A program made the position numbers and the translations under genes. A DNA stretch of 64,000 nt from Colwellia sp. C2M11 (GTDB lineage Bacteria; Pseudomonadota; Gammaproteobacteria; Enterobacterales; Alteromonadaceae), in assembly GCF_018860915.1 (NCBI RefSeq), contig NZ_JAHKQD010000047.1, forward strand, positions 186,001-250,000, read 5' to 3'. The notes below the pieces were generated by a model. It had not been told where the DNA came from and did not search any database. It was given only the letters and a program-made list of their open reading frames with translations. Shown piece after piece: positions 27,611 to 36,467 of this stretch (positions are counted from its first letter, which is position 1; each line of letters starts with the position of its first letter).

Positions 27611-28915
27611 ATGACAATAAAAATGACCACATCAGCAGGTGAGCGAATTGCTGTTGTAGCAGGGCTTAGAACCCCGTTTGCTAAACAAGCAACTGCTTTT
27701 CATGGTGTACCAGCCGTTGATTTAGGTAAGTTAGTAGTCAACGAGTTATTACAAAAGCATGATATTGACCCAAAAATTATTGATCAGTGTGTATTTGGTC
27801 AAGTAGTACAGATGCCTGAAGCCCCAAACATTGCACGTGAAATTGTTTTAGGCACAGGTATGAATGTGCATACCGATGCTTATAGCGTATCAAGAGCCTG
27901 TGCGACAAGTTTTCAGTCAACAGTAAATGTTGCTGAGTCTATAATGGCTGGTTTTGTTGATGTTGGTATTGCTGGTGGTGCAGATTCCTCGTCAGTAGCA
28001 CCTATTGGTGTATCGAAAAAATTTGCCCGTACCTTATTAGATTTAAGTAAAACAAAAACACTTGGACAAAAAATAGCCTTAATTCGTAAATTAGGCTTTA
28101 AAGATATTTTACCGGTAGCCCCCGCTGTTGCTGAATATTCAACGGGAATTTCTATGGGACAAACGGCTGAGCAAATGGCCAAAACATATAATATTTCGCG
28201 TGAAGACCAAGATGCACTTGCTCATAGATCACATACGTTAGCGACTCAAAGCTGGGCGGAAGGTAAATTAGCCGGTGAAGTGATGAGTACACACAGTGAA
28301 CCTTATAATCGCTTTATTGATAAAGATAACTGTATTCGAGAAAATTCAGTATTAGAAGGTTATGCAAAATTACGTCCTTGTTTTGATAGAAAACACGGCA
28401 CTGTAACAGCTGCGACTAGTACTGCGTTAACTGATGGTGGTGCGGCTATTTTATTAATGCGCGAAGGACGAGCCAAAGAGCTAGGTTATACGCCATTGGG
28501 TTATATTCGTAGTTATGGTTTTGCTGCAATCGATGTTTGGCAAGATATGTTGATGGGGCCAAGCTACGCAACGCCTATTGCTTTAAAACGTGCTGGATTA
28601 GAATTGGCAGATTTAGATTTAATAGAAATGCATGAAGCCTTTGCAGCTCAAGCACTTGCGAATATGAAAATGTTTGCTAGTGACAAATTTGCACAAGAGC
28701 ATTTAGGACGTGATAAAGCTATTGGCGAAATAGATATGAGTAAATTTAATGTTATGGGTGGTTCATTAGCTTACGGTCATCCGTTTGCGGCAACGGGCGC
28801 TCGTTTAATTACACAAACGCTAAATGAATTAAATCGACGTGGCGGTGGTATTGGATTAACAACTGCTTGTGCGGCGGGTGGTTTGGGTGCAGCTATGGTA
28901 GTGGAGACAGCCTAA
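27611..28915 (+). CDS. fadI: Acetyl-CoA C-acyltransferase FadI (beta-oxidation thiolase)
   Basis: Cleaves 3-ketoacyl-CoA to acetyl-CoA and a shortened acyl-CoA. The catalytic residues are visible: nucleophile C97 in SRACATSF, H390 in YGHPFAATG and C420 in [13 protein letters not shown]. At 434 residues it matches FadI (436 in E. coli) rather than the shorter FadA. An AGGAG ribosome site lies nine bases before the ATG. It overlaps fadJ by one base (TAATG), and the pair forms the trifunctional complex. Confidence 0.95.
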   Translation: MTIKMTTSAGERIAVVAGLRTPFAKQATAFHGVPAVDLGKLVVNELLQKHDIDPKIIDQCVFGQVVQMPEAPNIAREIVLGTGMNVHTDAYSVSRACATSFQSTVNVAESIMAGFVDVGIAGGADSSSVAPIGVSKKFARTLLDLSKTKTLGQKIALIRKLGFKDILPVAPAVAEYSTGISMGQTAEQMAKTYNISREDQDALAHRSHTLATQSWAEGKLAGEVMSTHSEPYNRFIDKDNCIRENSVLEGYAKLRPCFDRKHGTVTAATSTALTDGGAAILLMREGRAKELGYTPLGYIRSYGFAAIDVWQDMLMGPSYATPIALKRAGLELADLDLIEMHEAFAAQALANMKMFASDKFAQEHLGRDKAIGEIDMSKFNVMGGSLAYGHPFAATGARLITQTLNELNRRGGGIGLTTACAAGGLGAAMVVETA

Positions 28916-31110
28916 TGAGTGATAACAAAGAAGTAGTAACGAGTAAAACTTCATCAGTTTCAACTGATGATAATGTAATCAATAGCAATAGCGCTTTCAC
29001 CTTAGTCCGTCAGGAAAATGGTATTGCTCATTTGGTTATGGATGTTGTTGGCGATACGATGAACACGCTAAAAGCTGAATTTACAGAGCAGGTTGCTGAT
29101 GTCTTAGCTGAAATCAAAGCGGATGCAGCTATTACGGGCATTGTGCTATGTAGCGGTAAACAAGACTCTTTTGTTGCTGGTGCTGATATTAATATGATCA
29201 ATAATTGCCAAACAAAAGAAGAAGTAGTGTCGCTTTCTCGTCAAGGGCAAATGATTTTTTCACAGCTTGAACAATTGAATATACCCGTTGTAGCCGCGAT
29301 TAATGGTGCTTGTTTAGGCGGCGGTTTAGAGCTTGCGATGGCATGTCATGCACGTGTGTGTAGTGACAATGTTAAAACAGCGTTAGGTGTGCCAGAAGTT
29401 CAATTAGGCTTATTACCAGGAAGCGGTGGAACACAACGATTACCTAAACTTGTTGGTATTCAAAAAGCGTTAGATATGATGTTAACCGGCAAACAACTTC
29501 GCGCAAAACAAGCGTTGAAATTAGGTTTGGTTGACGATGTGGTTCCAAATAGCATCTTAATTGAAACAGCTGAAAAAATGGCGCTTTCGGGTAAATTTAA
29601 ACGAACAGTGAAGTTTAAATCTTCATTGATTAATAAGTTTTTAGAAGGCACATCTATTGGTCGTGGTATTGTTTATAAACAGGCTGAGAAATCAGTTTTG
29701 TCTAAAACAAAAGGTAACTATCCATCACCAATGAAAATTATTCATTGTGTGAAAACTGGTGTAGAAGAATCAGCGGCAAAAGGTTATCAAGTTGAGGCTG
29801 AGCATTTTGGCGAGCTAGCGATGAGCCCAGAATCGGCACAACTTCGTAATATTTTCTTTGCGACAACAGAGATGAAGAAAGAGCAAGGTGTTGAAAATGT
29901 TATGCCGAGCAAAGTCCTCAAAGCCGGTGTACTTGGTGGTGGCTTAATGGGTGGCGGTATTGCTTTTGTTACCGCAACTAAAGCCAATATTCCAGCGCGT
30001 ATTAAAGACATTGGTCACGAAGGCATAAGCCATGCGCTAAAATATAGCTACGACTTACTGAATAAAAAAGTTAAGCGTCGCTTTATGCGAAAAAGTGAAA
30101 TGCAAAAACAAATGTCCATGATCACTGGCTGCACTGATTATTCTGGTTTTAAAAATGTAGATATTGTTGTTGAAGCCGTATTTGAAAACTTAGAATTAAA
30201 ACAAAATATGGTTGTTGAAATAGAAAGTAAAACTAAAGATTCAACCATTTTTGCTAGTAACACTTCTAGTTTACCGATTGGCAAAATAGCGGAAAAAGCA
30301 GCACGACCTGAGAACGTTATTGGTTTACATTATTTTTCACCGGTAGATAAAATGCCATTGGTAGAAATAATCCCTCATGCGACAACTTCAGATCAAACTA
30401 TTTCGACCACAGTAGCTTTTGCTAAAAAACAAGGCAAAACACCTATTGTTGTTAAAGATAAAGCGGGTTTTTATGTTAACCGTATTTTAGCGCCTTATAT
30501 GAACGAAGCCGCTATATTATTATTGGCAGGTGAGCCAATTGATAAGCTTGATAAAGCATTAGTTGATTTTGGTTTCCCGGTCGGGCCAATGCAATTACTT
30601 GATGAAGTAGGTATTGATGTTGGCGCTAAAATAGGACCTATTTTAGAAGCTGATTTAGGTGAACGATTTGCTGCTCCACCTGCTTTTTCAAAGTTATTAG
30701 ATGATGGCCGTTTAGGTAAAAAAGCAAATAAAGGTTTTTATTTATACGGCAAGCAAGCTAAAAAAGGTAAGAAGCAAGTTGATGAAGGAATTTATACTTT
30801 ATTAAACTTAAATCCAGCCGGTAGCTTATCAAGTAATGAAATAGTAAAACGTTGTACTTACTTGATGCTTAATGAAGCGGCACGTTGTCTTGATGAAGGT
30901 ATTGTTCGTAATGCTCGTGACGGTGATATTGGCGCCATCTTTGGTATAGGTTTCCCACCATTTTTAGGCGGCCCTTTACGTTATATTGACAATATTGGTG
31001 CGCAATCTTTAGTTGCACAATTAACGCAATGGTCACAACAGCATGGAGAACGTTACGCACCATGTGAAGCTTTAATTACAATGGCTGAAAATGGTACTAG
31101 CTATTATTAA
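28915..31110 (+). CDS. fadJ: Fatty acid oxidation complex subunit alpha FadJ
   Basis: A two-part enzyme: an N-terminal enoyl-CoA hydratase (about residues 20-210, with FVAGADINMI, the oxyanion loop GGGLELAMACH and PEVQLGLLPGSGGTQRL). Next is a 3-hydroxyacyl-CoA dehydrogenase with the NAD motif GGGLMGGG (from about 341) and GLHYFSPVDKMPLVE. The ATG at 28915 gives 731 residues, near the 714 of E. coli FadJ. A longer frame from 28867 would overlap fadI and has no ribosome site. A hairpin follows about 80 bases after the stop. Confidence 0.95.
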   Translation: MSDNKEVVTSKTSSVSTDDNVINSNSAFTLVRQENGIAHLVMDVVGDTMNTLKAEFTEQVADVLAEIKADAAITGIVLCSGKQDSFVAGADINMINNCQTKEEVVSLSRQGQMIFSQLEQLNIPVVAAINGACLGGGLELAMACHARVCSDNVKTALGVPEVQLGLLPGSGGTQRLPKLVGIQKALDMMLTGKQLRAKQALKLGLVDDVVPNSILIETAEKMALSGKFKRTVKFKSSLINKFLEGTSIGRGIVYKQAEKSVLSKTKGNYPSPMKIIHCVKTGVEESAAKGYQVEAEHFGELAMSPESAQLRNIFFATTEMKKEQGVENVMPSKVLKAGVLGGGLMGGGIAFVTATKANIPARIKDIGHEGISHALKYSYDLLNKKVKRRFMRKSEMQKQMSMITGCTDYSGFKNVDIVVEAVFENLELKQNMVVEIESKTKDSTIFASNTSSLPIGKIAEKAARPENVIGLHYFSPVDKMPLVEIIPHATTSDQTISTTVAFAKKQGKTPIVVKDKAGFYVNRILAPYMNEAAILLLAGEPIDKLDKALVDFGFPVGPMQLLDEVGIDVGAKIGPILEADLGERFAAPPAFSKLLDDGRLGKKANKGFYLYGKQAKKGKKQVDEGIYTLLNLNPAGSLSSNEIVKRCTYLMLNEAARCLDEGIVRNARDGDIGAIFGIGFPPFLGGPLRYIDNIGAQSLVAQLTQWSQQHGERYAPCEALITMAENGTSYY

Positions 31111-31786
31111 GCTTATACAAAGCTGTAAATGAAATTAAGAGTGTTAAAAAAGTGTCACTTTATTAACCCTATAACTAGGCGGCATAGTTAAGCGGTATAG
31201 TTAAGTGACATGACTATACCGCTTTACTCTATTCATTGAGCAAAATGCTCACCTACCAAATTAGCTCAGCATATTGAATTACCTTAGTATGCTGAGTGCT
31301 TCTCAAAAAAATTAATATTACTTTTTATTCTGTCAGTTAAAATGCTACTCCTTTTATTAAAGGTTATAATACTAACTTTTTGGATTAATGCTGTTGGCTT
31401 AATCTCTGTTTATTAATACCAGTTTCATTAATTAAGTGAACAAATTTATACGTAGAAAAAATTGCCAAATACAAGGCATTTATTTCAATAACTAGTTGTT
31501 CTAATTATTAAATAAATAACGATGTAGTTGGTGATTTTAGCAAGTAGAAATGATCACATAGTTAGTGAGATTGGTATAAGACTATTTAGGGTTATATTTG
31601 GCCGTTATGTGGTAATAATTAGCCACGAAGGCGGATAAAATATGCCGCTTTATTTCTGGTATGAATAATAACTATAGGTATTTTAACTTGAATAAAAGTG
31701 GGCAGTTAACTATATTATTGTCGATTTTTTGACGTCTTTAAGTGTAGATAAATATCTGTTGAATATAGGTATTTAGGCGAGGAACT
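31111..31786. other. Intergenic region after fadJ
   Basis: A 676-base gap without a supportable gene. It holds the fadIJ terminator candidate (31192-31222) and a second inverted repeat (31265-31273 CTCAGCATA with 31288-31296 TATGCTGAG, followed at a distance by an A-run). The rest is AT-rich. A weak GAGGAA ribosome site at its right end serves the next gene. Confidence 0.5.
31192..31228 (+). terminator. Probable fadIJ terminator
   Basis: GCGGTATAGT (31192-31201) pairs perfectly with ACTATACCGC (31213-31222) around an 11-base loop, followed by TTTACT. The tail is imperfect but the stem is strong and lies downstream of fadJ. Confidence 0.6.
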
Positions 31787-31999
31787 ATGTCGTTATTTTT
31801 AGTGTTTTTAGGCACATTATTAAGCGTTGTTTGCGGTGCCTTTTTCTATTGTCAGGCATTAGTTGCAGGTTTTGATCGTAAACGATGGACTGTTGCTGGA
31901 ATAATATTTGGCCCGCTTATATGGCCGATGTTTGTTATGAAAAAGCGTATGCGGTTAAATAGCTTGTTTGGTTTTGAACAGCTTATTTTTAGGGCTTAG
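31787..31999 (+). CDS. Small two-helix membrane protein
   Basis: A 70-residue protein starting with ATG after a GAGGAA site. It has two hydrophobic segments (about 2-25, and 34-49 'WTVAGIIFGPLIWPMFV') separated by FDRKRW, and a basic MKKRMR patch after the second helix. It resembles small membrane proteins found beside other genes in Alteromonadales, but no family can be named. A perfect 13-base stem follows at 32045-32078, supporting it as a real gene. Confidence 0.6.
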   Translation: MSLFLVFLGTLLSVVCGAFFYCQALVAGFDRKRWTVAGIIFGPLIWPMFVMKKRMRLNSLFGFEQLIFRA

Positions 32000-32044
32000 T
32001 TTCTATTGTATACGGTCTTATGCTAAGTGAACGTGTCACTATTG

Positions 32045-32085
32045 AATAAATATCTAACATCCATATTAGATATTTATTTATCATT
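32045..32085 (+). terminator. Hairpin after the small membrane protein gene
   Basis: Positions 32045-32057 and 32066-32078 form a perfect 13-base stem with an eight-base loop, followed by a T-containing stretch (TATCATTTCT). It lies 45 bases after the stop at 31999. Confidence 0.6.
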
Positions 32086-32119
32086 TCTGACAATTGATTT
32101 ACCAGATAATTACGCTTTT

Positions 32120-32150
32120 CAAATAAAAGATAAGTTATTAATAACTTATC
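32120..32150 (-). terminator. Terminator of the repeat-peptide unit
   Basis: Positions 32129-32138 and 32141-32150 are a perfect 10-base inverted repeat with a two-base centre. Read on the minus strand it is followed by TTTTATTT, as for an intrinsic terminator. It overlaps the stop codon of the 36-residue ORF, so it would end the leftward transcript that begins at the repeat gene. Confidence 0.65.
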
Positions 32151-32256
32151 TCCACCAAGTATTGGCAGAGGTTTCTTTTATTTCGATACGAGCAGCAATA
32201 GGGTTACCTTTTTTAGCTTTGCTAGTATTGAAAAACGATTTTAATAAGTTGAACAT
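32146..32256 (-). CDS. 36-residue peptide ORF downstream of the repeat gene
   Basis: Too short for a standard ORF list, but well framed. The ATG at 32256 has an AGAGGT ribosome site about seven bases before it, and the frame ends in TAA at 32146-32148, inside a terminator hairpin. The peptide begins MFNLLKSFFNTSKAKK, an amphipathic basic start, continues GNPIAARIEIKE and ends ETSANTWWR. It has no signal peptide and no cysteine. It lies 34 bases after the repeat-protein gene on the same strand and would share its transcript. It may be a leader-plus-core peptide, a membrane-active peptide or a small regulator. No modifying enzyme is adjacent. Confidence 0.5.
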   Translation of the reverse strand: MFNLLKSFFNTSKAKKGNPIAARIEIKETSANTWWR

Positions 32257-32290
32257 GGTTGACCTCTGAAATTAAACTTATTTTTAAATA

Positions 32291-32707
32291 TTAAAGTCTA
32301 CGAGAGCCACGTTTAGCACTAGCTTCTTGCACATCTAGGTTAAATTCATCACTTAAACGACGAGAGCCACGTTTAGCACTAGCTTCCTGAACATCTAGGT
32401 TAAATTCATCACTTAAACGACGAGAACCACGTTTAGCACTAGCTTCTTGCACATCTAGGTTGAATTCATCACTCAAACGACGAGAACCACGTTTAGCACT
32501 CACTTCTTGAACATCTAAATTAAATACATCGCTTAATCGGCGAGAGCCACGTTTAGCACTAACCTCTTGAACATCTAAATTGAATTCATCACTTAATCTA
32601 CGAGAGCCACGTTTAGCGCTAACTTCTTGAATATCTAGAATATTAGCATCTGCTGCTGGAACAGGTGAAACTGACATCGCCATTGAAAGTACAATTGAAC
32701 TTAACAT
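32291..32707 (-). CDS. Secreted six-repeat polypeptide, possible multi-copy peptide precursor
   Basis: A 138-residue protein with a good AAGGAA ribosome site. Residues 1-21 look like a signal peptide (MLSSIVLSMAMSVSPVPAADA), although the usual basic start is missing. All the rest is a tandem repeat: six copies of D[V/I]QE[V/A]SAKRGSRRL joined by five SD[E/V]FNL linkers, a 20-residue period. Each copy has KR and RR basic pairs. The first three copies have V and the last three A at the variable position. The protein ends exactly at the end of the sixth copy. No known family is recognised. A role as precursor of repeated small peptides, or as a repetitive surface or nucleic-acid-binding polymer, is inference. 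Confidence 0.75.
   Translation of the reverse strand: MLSSIVLSMAMSVSPVPAADANILDIQEVSAKRGSRRLSDEFNLDVQEVSAKRGSRRLSDVFNLDVQEVSAKRGSRRLSDEFNLDVQEASAKRGSRRLSDEFNLDVQEASAKRGSRRLSDEFNLDVQEASAKRGSRRL
32294..32635 (-). repeat. Tandem 60-base repeat, six copies
   Basis: The 42-base core recurs at exact 60-base intervals: 32294-32335, 32354-32395, 32414-32455, 32474-32515, 32534-32575 and 32594-32635. Copies at the left (C-terminal) end are nearly identical even at silent positions, while those at the right differ more. This suggests growth by unequal exchange or slippage from the 3' end of the gene. Confidence 0.95.
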
Positions 32708-32955
32708 GTATTTTTCCTTTTATAGTTATTAGTTGGTTTAAGATTCATTTCCAATAGGAGTTATGCTTAAACTATGCCAATGAACTATTTATTTAGGACA
32801 TGTTATCTCTTTAATTACTGTTAATGGGTTACGTTTAATGATTTTAAAGGGCTATACCTCCCTTAATATAACATCAATAACTTTATTTTAAGTTGTTGAT
32901 ATTTAATCTTTAGTTGCGATTTTAAATATTTTTATTAATGGTAGTTAAGTCTAAA

Positions 32956-33909
32956 TTACATTGTAGTTAGGTTATTTTTAACAAAGCGCCAAGCAATAAA
33001 ACGACTGACTTTTTGTCCTTGAGCCATGTTAAAAACTTTAATTTCTGACGCTTTCGCTTTTTTTAGCGATAACTTTATTTTAGATAAATGATCTTTATTT
33101 GACACTAAACAGGTAAACCAGAGCACTTGGTTTTGAAAAACGATACTTTCTTTGATCATTTGACGAATAAAGGCCAATTCTCCGCCTTGACACCATAACT
33201 CAGCTTTTTGACCGCCAAAATTTAATGTATCTACTTTATGCTCTTTTTTACCCGCTGTTTTGCCTTTATTTAGGTTTTTCCATTTACGGTTAGTGCCTGT
33301 TGCAGCATCAGTTAATGATTTATGAAATGGAGGATTACATAAAGTGACATGATAAAATTCATTTGGTTTAATAATACCTTCAAAAATCTTAGTGCTGTTA
33401 TTTTGCAAGCGACAGTTTATTTGCTGCTTAATTTTGGGATTGGCATTAACATTTGCATTTGCCGCTTTTATAGAGACGGGATCTATATCTGAAGCGACAA
33501 AAGACCAATTATATTCACTAGCACCTAACATAGGATAAATACAGGTAGCACCAGTACCAATATCTAATACAGAGATTTTACTGCTAATGGCTTTATTCTT
33601 TTCCGCTATCAATGCCTTACTTTCTTTCAATAAGTCAGCAAGGTAATGTATATAATCAACACGCCCAGGAATAGGAGGGCACAAGTAGCCTTGAGGAAAG
33701 TCCCAATGATCTATTTGATAATGTTTTTTTAATAAAGCAAGGTTTAAGGCTTTTACTGCATCAGTATTGCTAAAATCAATGGTATCTTGTTGATTATACG
33801 GGTTTTTTATAATAAACGCTGATAAGGGAGTATGGACCTTTTTTAAGGTCGCAAAGTCGTAGCCATGACGATGTTTATTACGTGGATGTAATATGGTTTT
33901 TATAGTCAT
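32956..33909 (-). CDS. rlmF: 23S rRNA (adenine-N6)-methyltransferase RlmF
   Basis: Methylates A1618 of 23S rRNA using S-adenosylmethionine. The SAM-binding region is VLDIGTGATCIYPMLGA and the catalytic motif NPPFH is at residues 192-196. The basic N-terminus (LHPRNKHRHGYDF) and the C-terminal RFIAWRF are typical. Length 317 matches the 308 of E. coli (YbiN). Its ATG overlaps the stop of the upstream gene by one base (TAATG). Confidence 0.93.
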   Translation of the reverse strand: MTIKTILHPRNKHRHGYDFATLKKVHTPLSAFIIKNPYNQQDTIDFSNTDAVKALNLALLKKHYQIDHWDFPQGYLCPPIPGRVDYIHYLADLLKESKALIAEKNKAISSKISVLDIGTGATCIYPMLGASEYNWSFVASDIDPVSIKAANANVNANPKIKQQINCRLQNNSTKIFEGIIKPNEFYHVTLCNPPFHKSLTDAATGTNRKWKNLNKGKTAGKKEHKVDTLNFGGQKAELWCQGGELAFIRQMIKESIVFQNQVLWFTCLVSNKDHLSKIKLSLKKAKASEIKVFNMAQGQKVSRFIAWRFVKNNLTTM

Positions 33910-34385
33910 TACTTTGGTTTGTCGCCAATTTTAAAATAACCATTACTAGTAAACTGTACTACTTGTTGACGTTTTTTTCCTATTAAAATAGGACCATCAT
34001 CCATAAATAAGAAGTTTTTCCAACAACGTTTAAACACCGCCCATGTTGTTTCAATAACATTTTCCCTATTTGAGCAATAATAAACCACAGTGTTATTATC
34101 CCAAGCAATATGAGTATTGATTAATTCAGGTAATTCTTCATCGTTGCTGTCCCAAATACTTTCCCATTTTCCCTGCTCTTTCCAATTACTTTTGTCGAAA
34201 GGCCAGTCGCCTTTTTTAAAAAAGTCAGGATGATCTACTTGGCGACTAATAAAAGTATCCCACAATACATTCGCGCGATCTTTGGCCATAGGTTTAATTT
34301 TGGTTAAATCGTTTTCACTAATAGGAAGACTTTTATGTTTAAAGATCCAAGCATTCTTTAATTGTTCTAGTGGGATGTAGCTCAT
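33909..34385 (-). CDS. DUF2947 family protein
   Basis: A 158-residue soluble protein recognised as DUF2947 by MSYIPLEQLKNAWIFKHKSLPI at the start, and by the tryptophan-rich core 'ETTWAVFKRCWKNFLFMDDGPIL'. The family is limited to marine gammaproteobacteria and has no known role. It is translationally coupled to rlmF. No membrane segment or signal is present. Confidence 0.75.
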   Translation of the reverse strand: MSYIPLEQLKNAWIFKHKSLPISENDLTKIKPMAKDRANVLWDTFISRQVDHPDFFKKGDWPFDKSNWKEQGKWESIWDSNDEELPELINTHIAWDNNTVVYYCSNRENVIETTWAVFKRCWKNFLFMDDGPILIGKKRQQVVQFTSNGYFKIGDKPK

Positions 34386-34786
34386 TAATTAGGCTCTATG
34401 ATTATACTAAGGCTTATTGGTAGATTATACGGGAGTCGATATTATTTTATATAGGAAATCAGTGACTTTTTTTAAGGAAGTAAAGTAAAGGATGAAAATA
34501 GCGTCAATTAAGCAAAAAAATAGCGGTTTATCTCATAGCGGATGATTTAGTTTTGTTAATCGAAATCATTTTTTCTGAAGAATTATTCAATCTTATCTTT
34601 CAAGTTATTTATTAGTGTTATTTTCAATCAACAATAGTACAACTATAAAGCTAAAATAGAATAATATTTACTATTCATTGCAATGCCTCAATAAATCCGT
34701 ATTATGCGCGACTTTCGTTATTATTTTTAGCCTATATTAGCTTGTATAGCTAGAAATAAATCATCAATAAGAGTGTGTAAAATTTA
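34386..34786. other. Divergent intergenic region
   Basis: A 401-base AT-rich gap between the leftward DUF2947-rlmF pair and a rightward unknown gene. It must hold both promoters; I see no clear operator, hairpin or small ORF. Confidence 0.4.
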
Positions 34787-36091
34787 ATGAGAAAATTGTT
34801 ATCTTCACCCGTAAAAATGCCATTGTCTGCCGCTGAAAACCAGATTTATCAAAATGTACTTAAATATTTTACGCCGTTAAGTTTAAATTTAATGGCAGTG
34901 AAAGTAGTAAATAGACCTGATGAATTTACAGGGTGGTGTCGAGAGTTCATTAGGCTATGCCGTGAAGATCTTAATATGGAACTTTTAGATGAAGAACAAT
35001 TTTTACCATTAAAAAAATTACAAGATACATTGGAAGCCGGTTTTACTATTAGTCAATGTAAAATGGCACGTATTGCACCTTGGCCGATCTTTGTTGGTTT
35101 TATTGAACAGCAACATGAATTACATGCGTTAGATGAGCGTTTACGTTTATTGAATTATGTTAAGAACAATTGTCAACTTCCGCTAGCTGAGCTAAGTATG
35201 GAAGACCGATTAGTATTTGCTGGTAAGCATACGGCCAGTCACGTATATCATACCTATGACTTTGATACAGAATGGTTTGCCAGTACGAAAGGGGCTAAGC
35301 TTTTTCATCTGTTACTTGAGCAATGCCCTGAAAAGTTTGATGCGGCGTTAGCACATATTCCGTTAACGGGTGATGTAAACTATGACGAATATCAAAAGTT
35401 TGTTACGGATTTTCAGAAAATATTTTCAGACTATGCTCAAGAGCAATCGCAAGACAGCTCTGTTAAAAGCAAAGCGCCATTACCTGCTGCAACGCGATTA
35501 CTCGCGATGCGTCGTCCGGATCAATTTATTGCTTTAAACAATAATAAAATTGATATGTTCTGCAAAGGGCTATCTATTGTGAAGTTTTCAAACACTGACT
35601 TTTCATCATATTGGCACGATATGATTGGTACTTTACGTACGTTGCCATGGTGGAATCAAGCAGAGCCTGAGCAAAGTATTACAGAGAGTAGTACGACAAC
35701 AAGTCTTGATGATAGCTCTGATGTTGACTCTGACCTGATTACTGAACAAGAGGAAGCGATTGACGAAAAAGAAAACCCTGGTCTTGAGCTTATTATTTGG
35801 CAAAATCGTGCCATATTAATTGATTTATTTTTATTTGCCGATGCTGACTTATCACAAAACTCGAACTATATTCGTGCTCGTGATAAAGCGCTAAACAAAG
35901 CACCCAAAAAATCAAACTCTACCTTTAGAAAAAATAGTAAAGAGACGGTAGAGGAAATGGTAGATAAAGCATTAATGTCTGAAGATCTACCAGAATATAT
36001 GTTAAGCAAGCGTGACTCGATTATTGCCCAAGTAAAAAAAGGTAAAAGTGTTGAGAAAGTTATCGAGCTTATGCGCGCTATTTTTGGCTAA
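34787..36091 (+). CDS. Conserved-looking protein of unknown function
   Basis: A 434-residue soluble protein that I do not recognise. It has no signal peptide or membrane helix. The first 270 residues appear globular, with aromatic-rich segments such as ASHVYHTYDFDTEWFASTKG and LLAMRRPDQFIALNNNK, the second resembling segments in proteins that bind nucleic acids, but this is weak. An acidic linker at about 305-335 (SDVDSDLITEQEEAIDEKEN) follows, then a basic tail (about 365-400). It stands alone, divergent from DUF2947, with a weak ribosome site. Codon use fits the neighbours. Confidence 0.6.
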   Translation: MRKLLSSPVKMPLSAAENQIYQNVLKYFTPLSLNLMAVKVVNRPDEFTGWCREFIRLCREDLNMELLDEEQFLPLKKLQDTLEAGFTISQCKMARIAPWPIFVGFIEQQHELHALDERLRLLNYVKNNCQLPLAELSMEDRLVFAGKHTASHVYHTYDFDTEWFASTKGAKLFHLLLEQCPEKFDAALAHIPLTGDVNYDEYQKFVTDFQKIFSDYAQEQSQDSSVKSKAPLPAATRLLAMRRPDQFIALNNNKIDMFCKGLSIVKFSNTDFSSYWHDMIGTLRTLPWWNQAEPEQSITESSTTTSLDDSSDVDSDLITEQEEAIDEKENPGLELIIWQNRAILIDLFLFADADLSQNSNYIRARDKALNKAPKKSNSTFRKNSKETVEEMVDKALMSEDLPEYMLSKRDSIIAQVKKGKSVEKVIELMRAIFG

Positions 36092-36305
36092 ATAACACAA
36101 ATGTTTTTAAGCCATTAAGTTGAGTTATCGTTATTTGTATGTAAATAGCGATAACTCATTTATTTTACATAAACCACTTCAGTCTCTCATCAACTGCCTT
36201 TCTACTTTTTATTTTCATCGTCAAACAGTCATACTACGTGTGCATCTACTCAATTGTTGTCTGTTTAAGTTATCACTTACTTACAGTGTCACCGCTTAAA
36301 TTATG

Positions 36306-36386
36306 GTCCGCTTACAGTAATGTCCGCTTGAATAAATCGGACACTCACATCGTCCGAACGGACACTTATTATTAAAAAACCGGACA
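36306..36386. promoter_or_regulatory. Upstream activator sites (TGTCCG/CGGACA)
   Basis: Half-sites GTCCG occur at 36306 and 36321 (TGTCCG), 36351 (CGTCCG); CGGACA occurs at 36338, 36359 and 36381. The best palindrome is CGTCCG-AA-CGGACA (36351-36364), and a wider one is TGTCCG-N11-CGGACA (36321-36343). They lie 85-165 bases upstream of the sigma-54 promoter, the usual place for enhancer sites of NtrC-type regulators, such as the one encoded at 41264. Confidence 0.65.
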
Positions 36387-36450
36387 CTTTAGTTGTAACG
36401 TTTTTCATTTAAACCCTTTAAAAACAGTTGGTTATTTTTTTATTTTACTG

Positions 36451-36467
36451 TTGGCATGTTACTCGCT
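36451..36467 (+). promoter_or_regulatory. Sigma-54 promoter of the exporter operon
   Basis: TTGGCATGTTACTCGCT has the GG-N10-GC spacing of sigma-54 promoters (GG at 36453, GC at 36465) and a near-consensus TTGGCA box. The start would be near 36478, 27 bases before the ATG. A sigma-54 activator is encoded in the same cluster. Confidence 0.7.

Noticed and set aside
28867-28914. In-frame upstream start for fadJ
   Set aside because: It would overlap the conserved end of fadI; the ATG at 28915 is the normal coupled start.
32027-32269. 80-codon rightward frame beginning at GTG
   Set aside because: It covers the hairpin at 32045-32078, is antisense to the better-supported 36-residue peptide and terminator, and has no ribosome site.
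32291-32707. Tandem repeat considered as a CRISPR-like or minisatellite element
   Set aside because: The repeat period is exactly 60 bases, stays in frame, and changes are mostly silent or conservative; there are no variable spacers.
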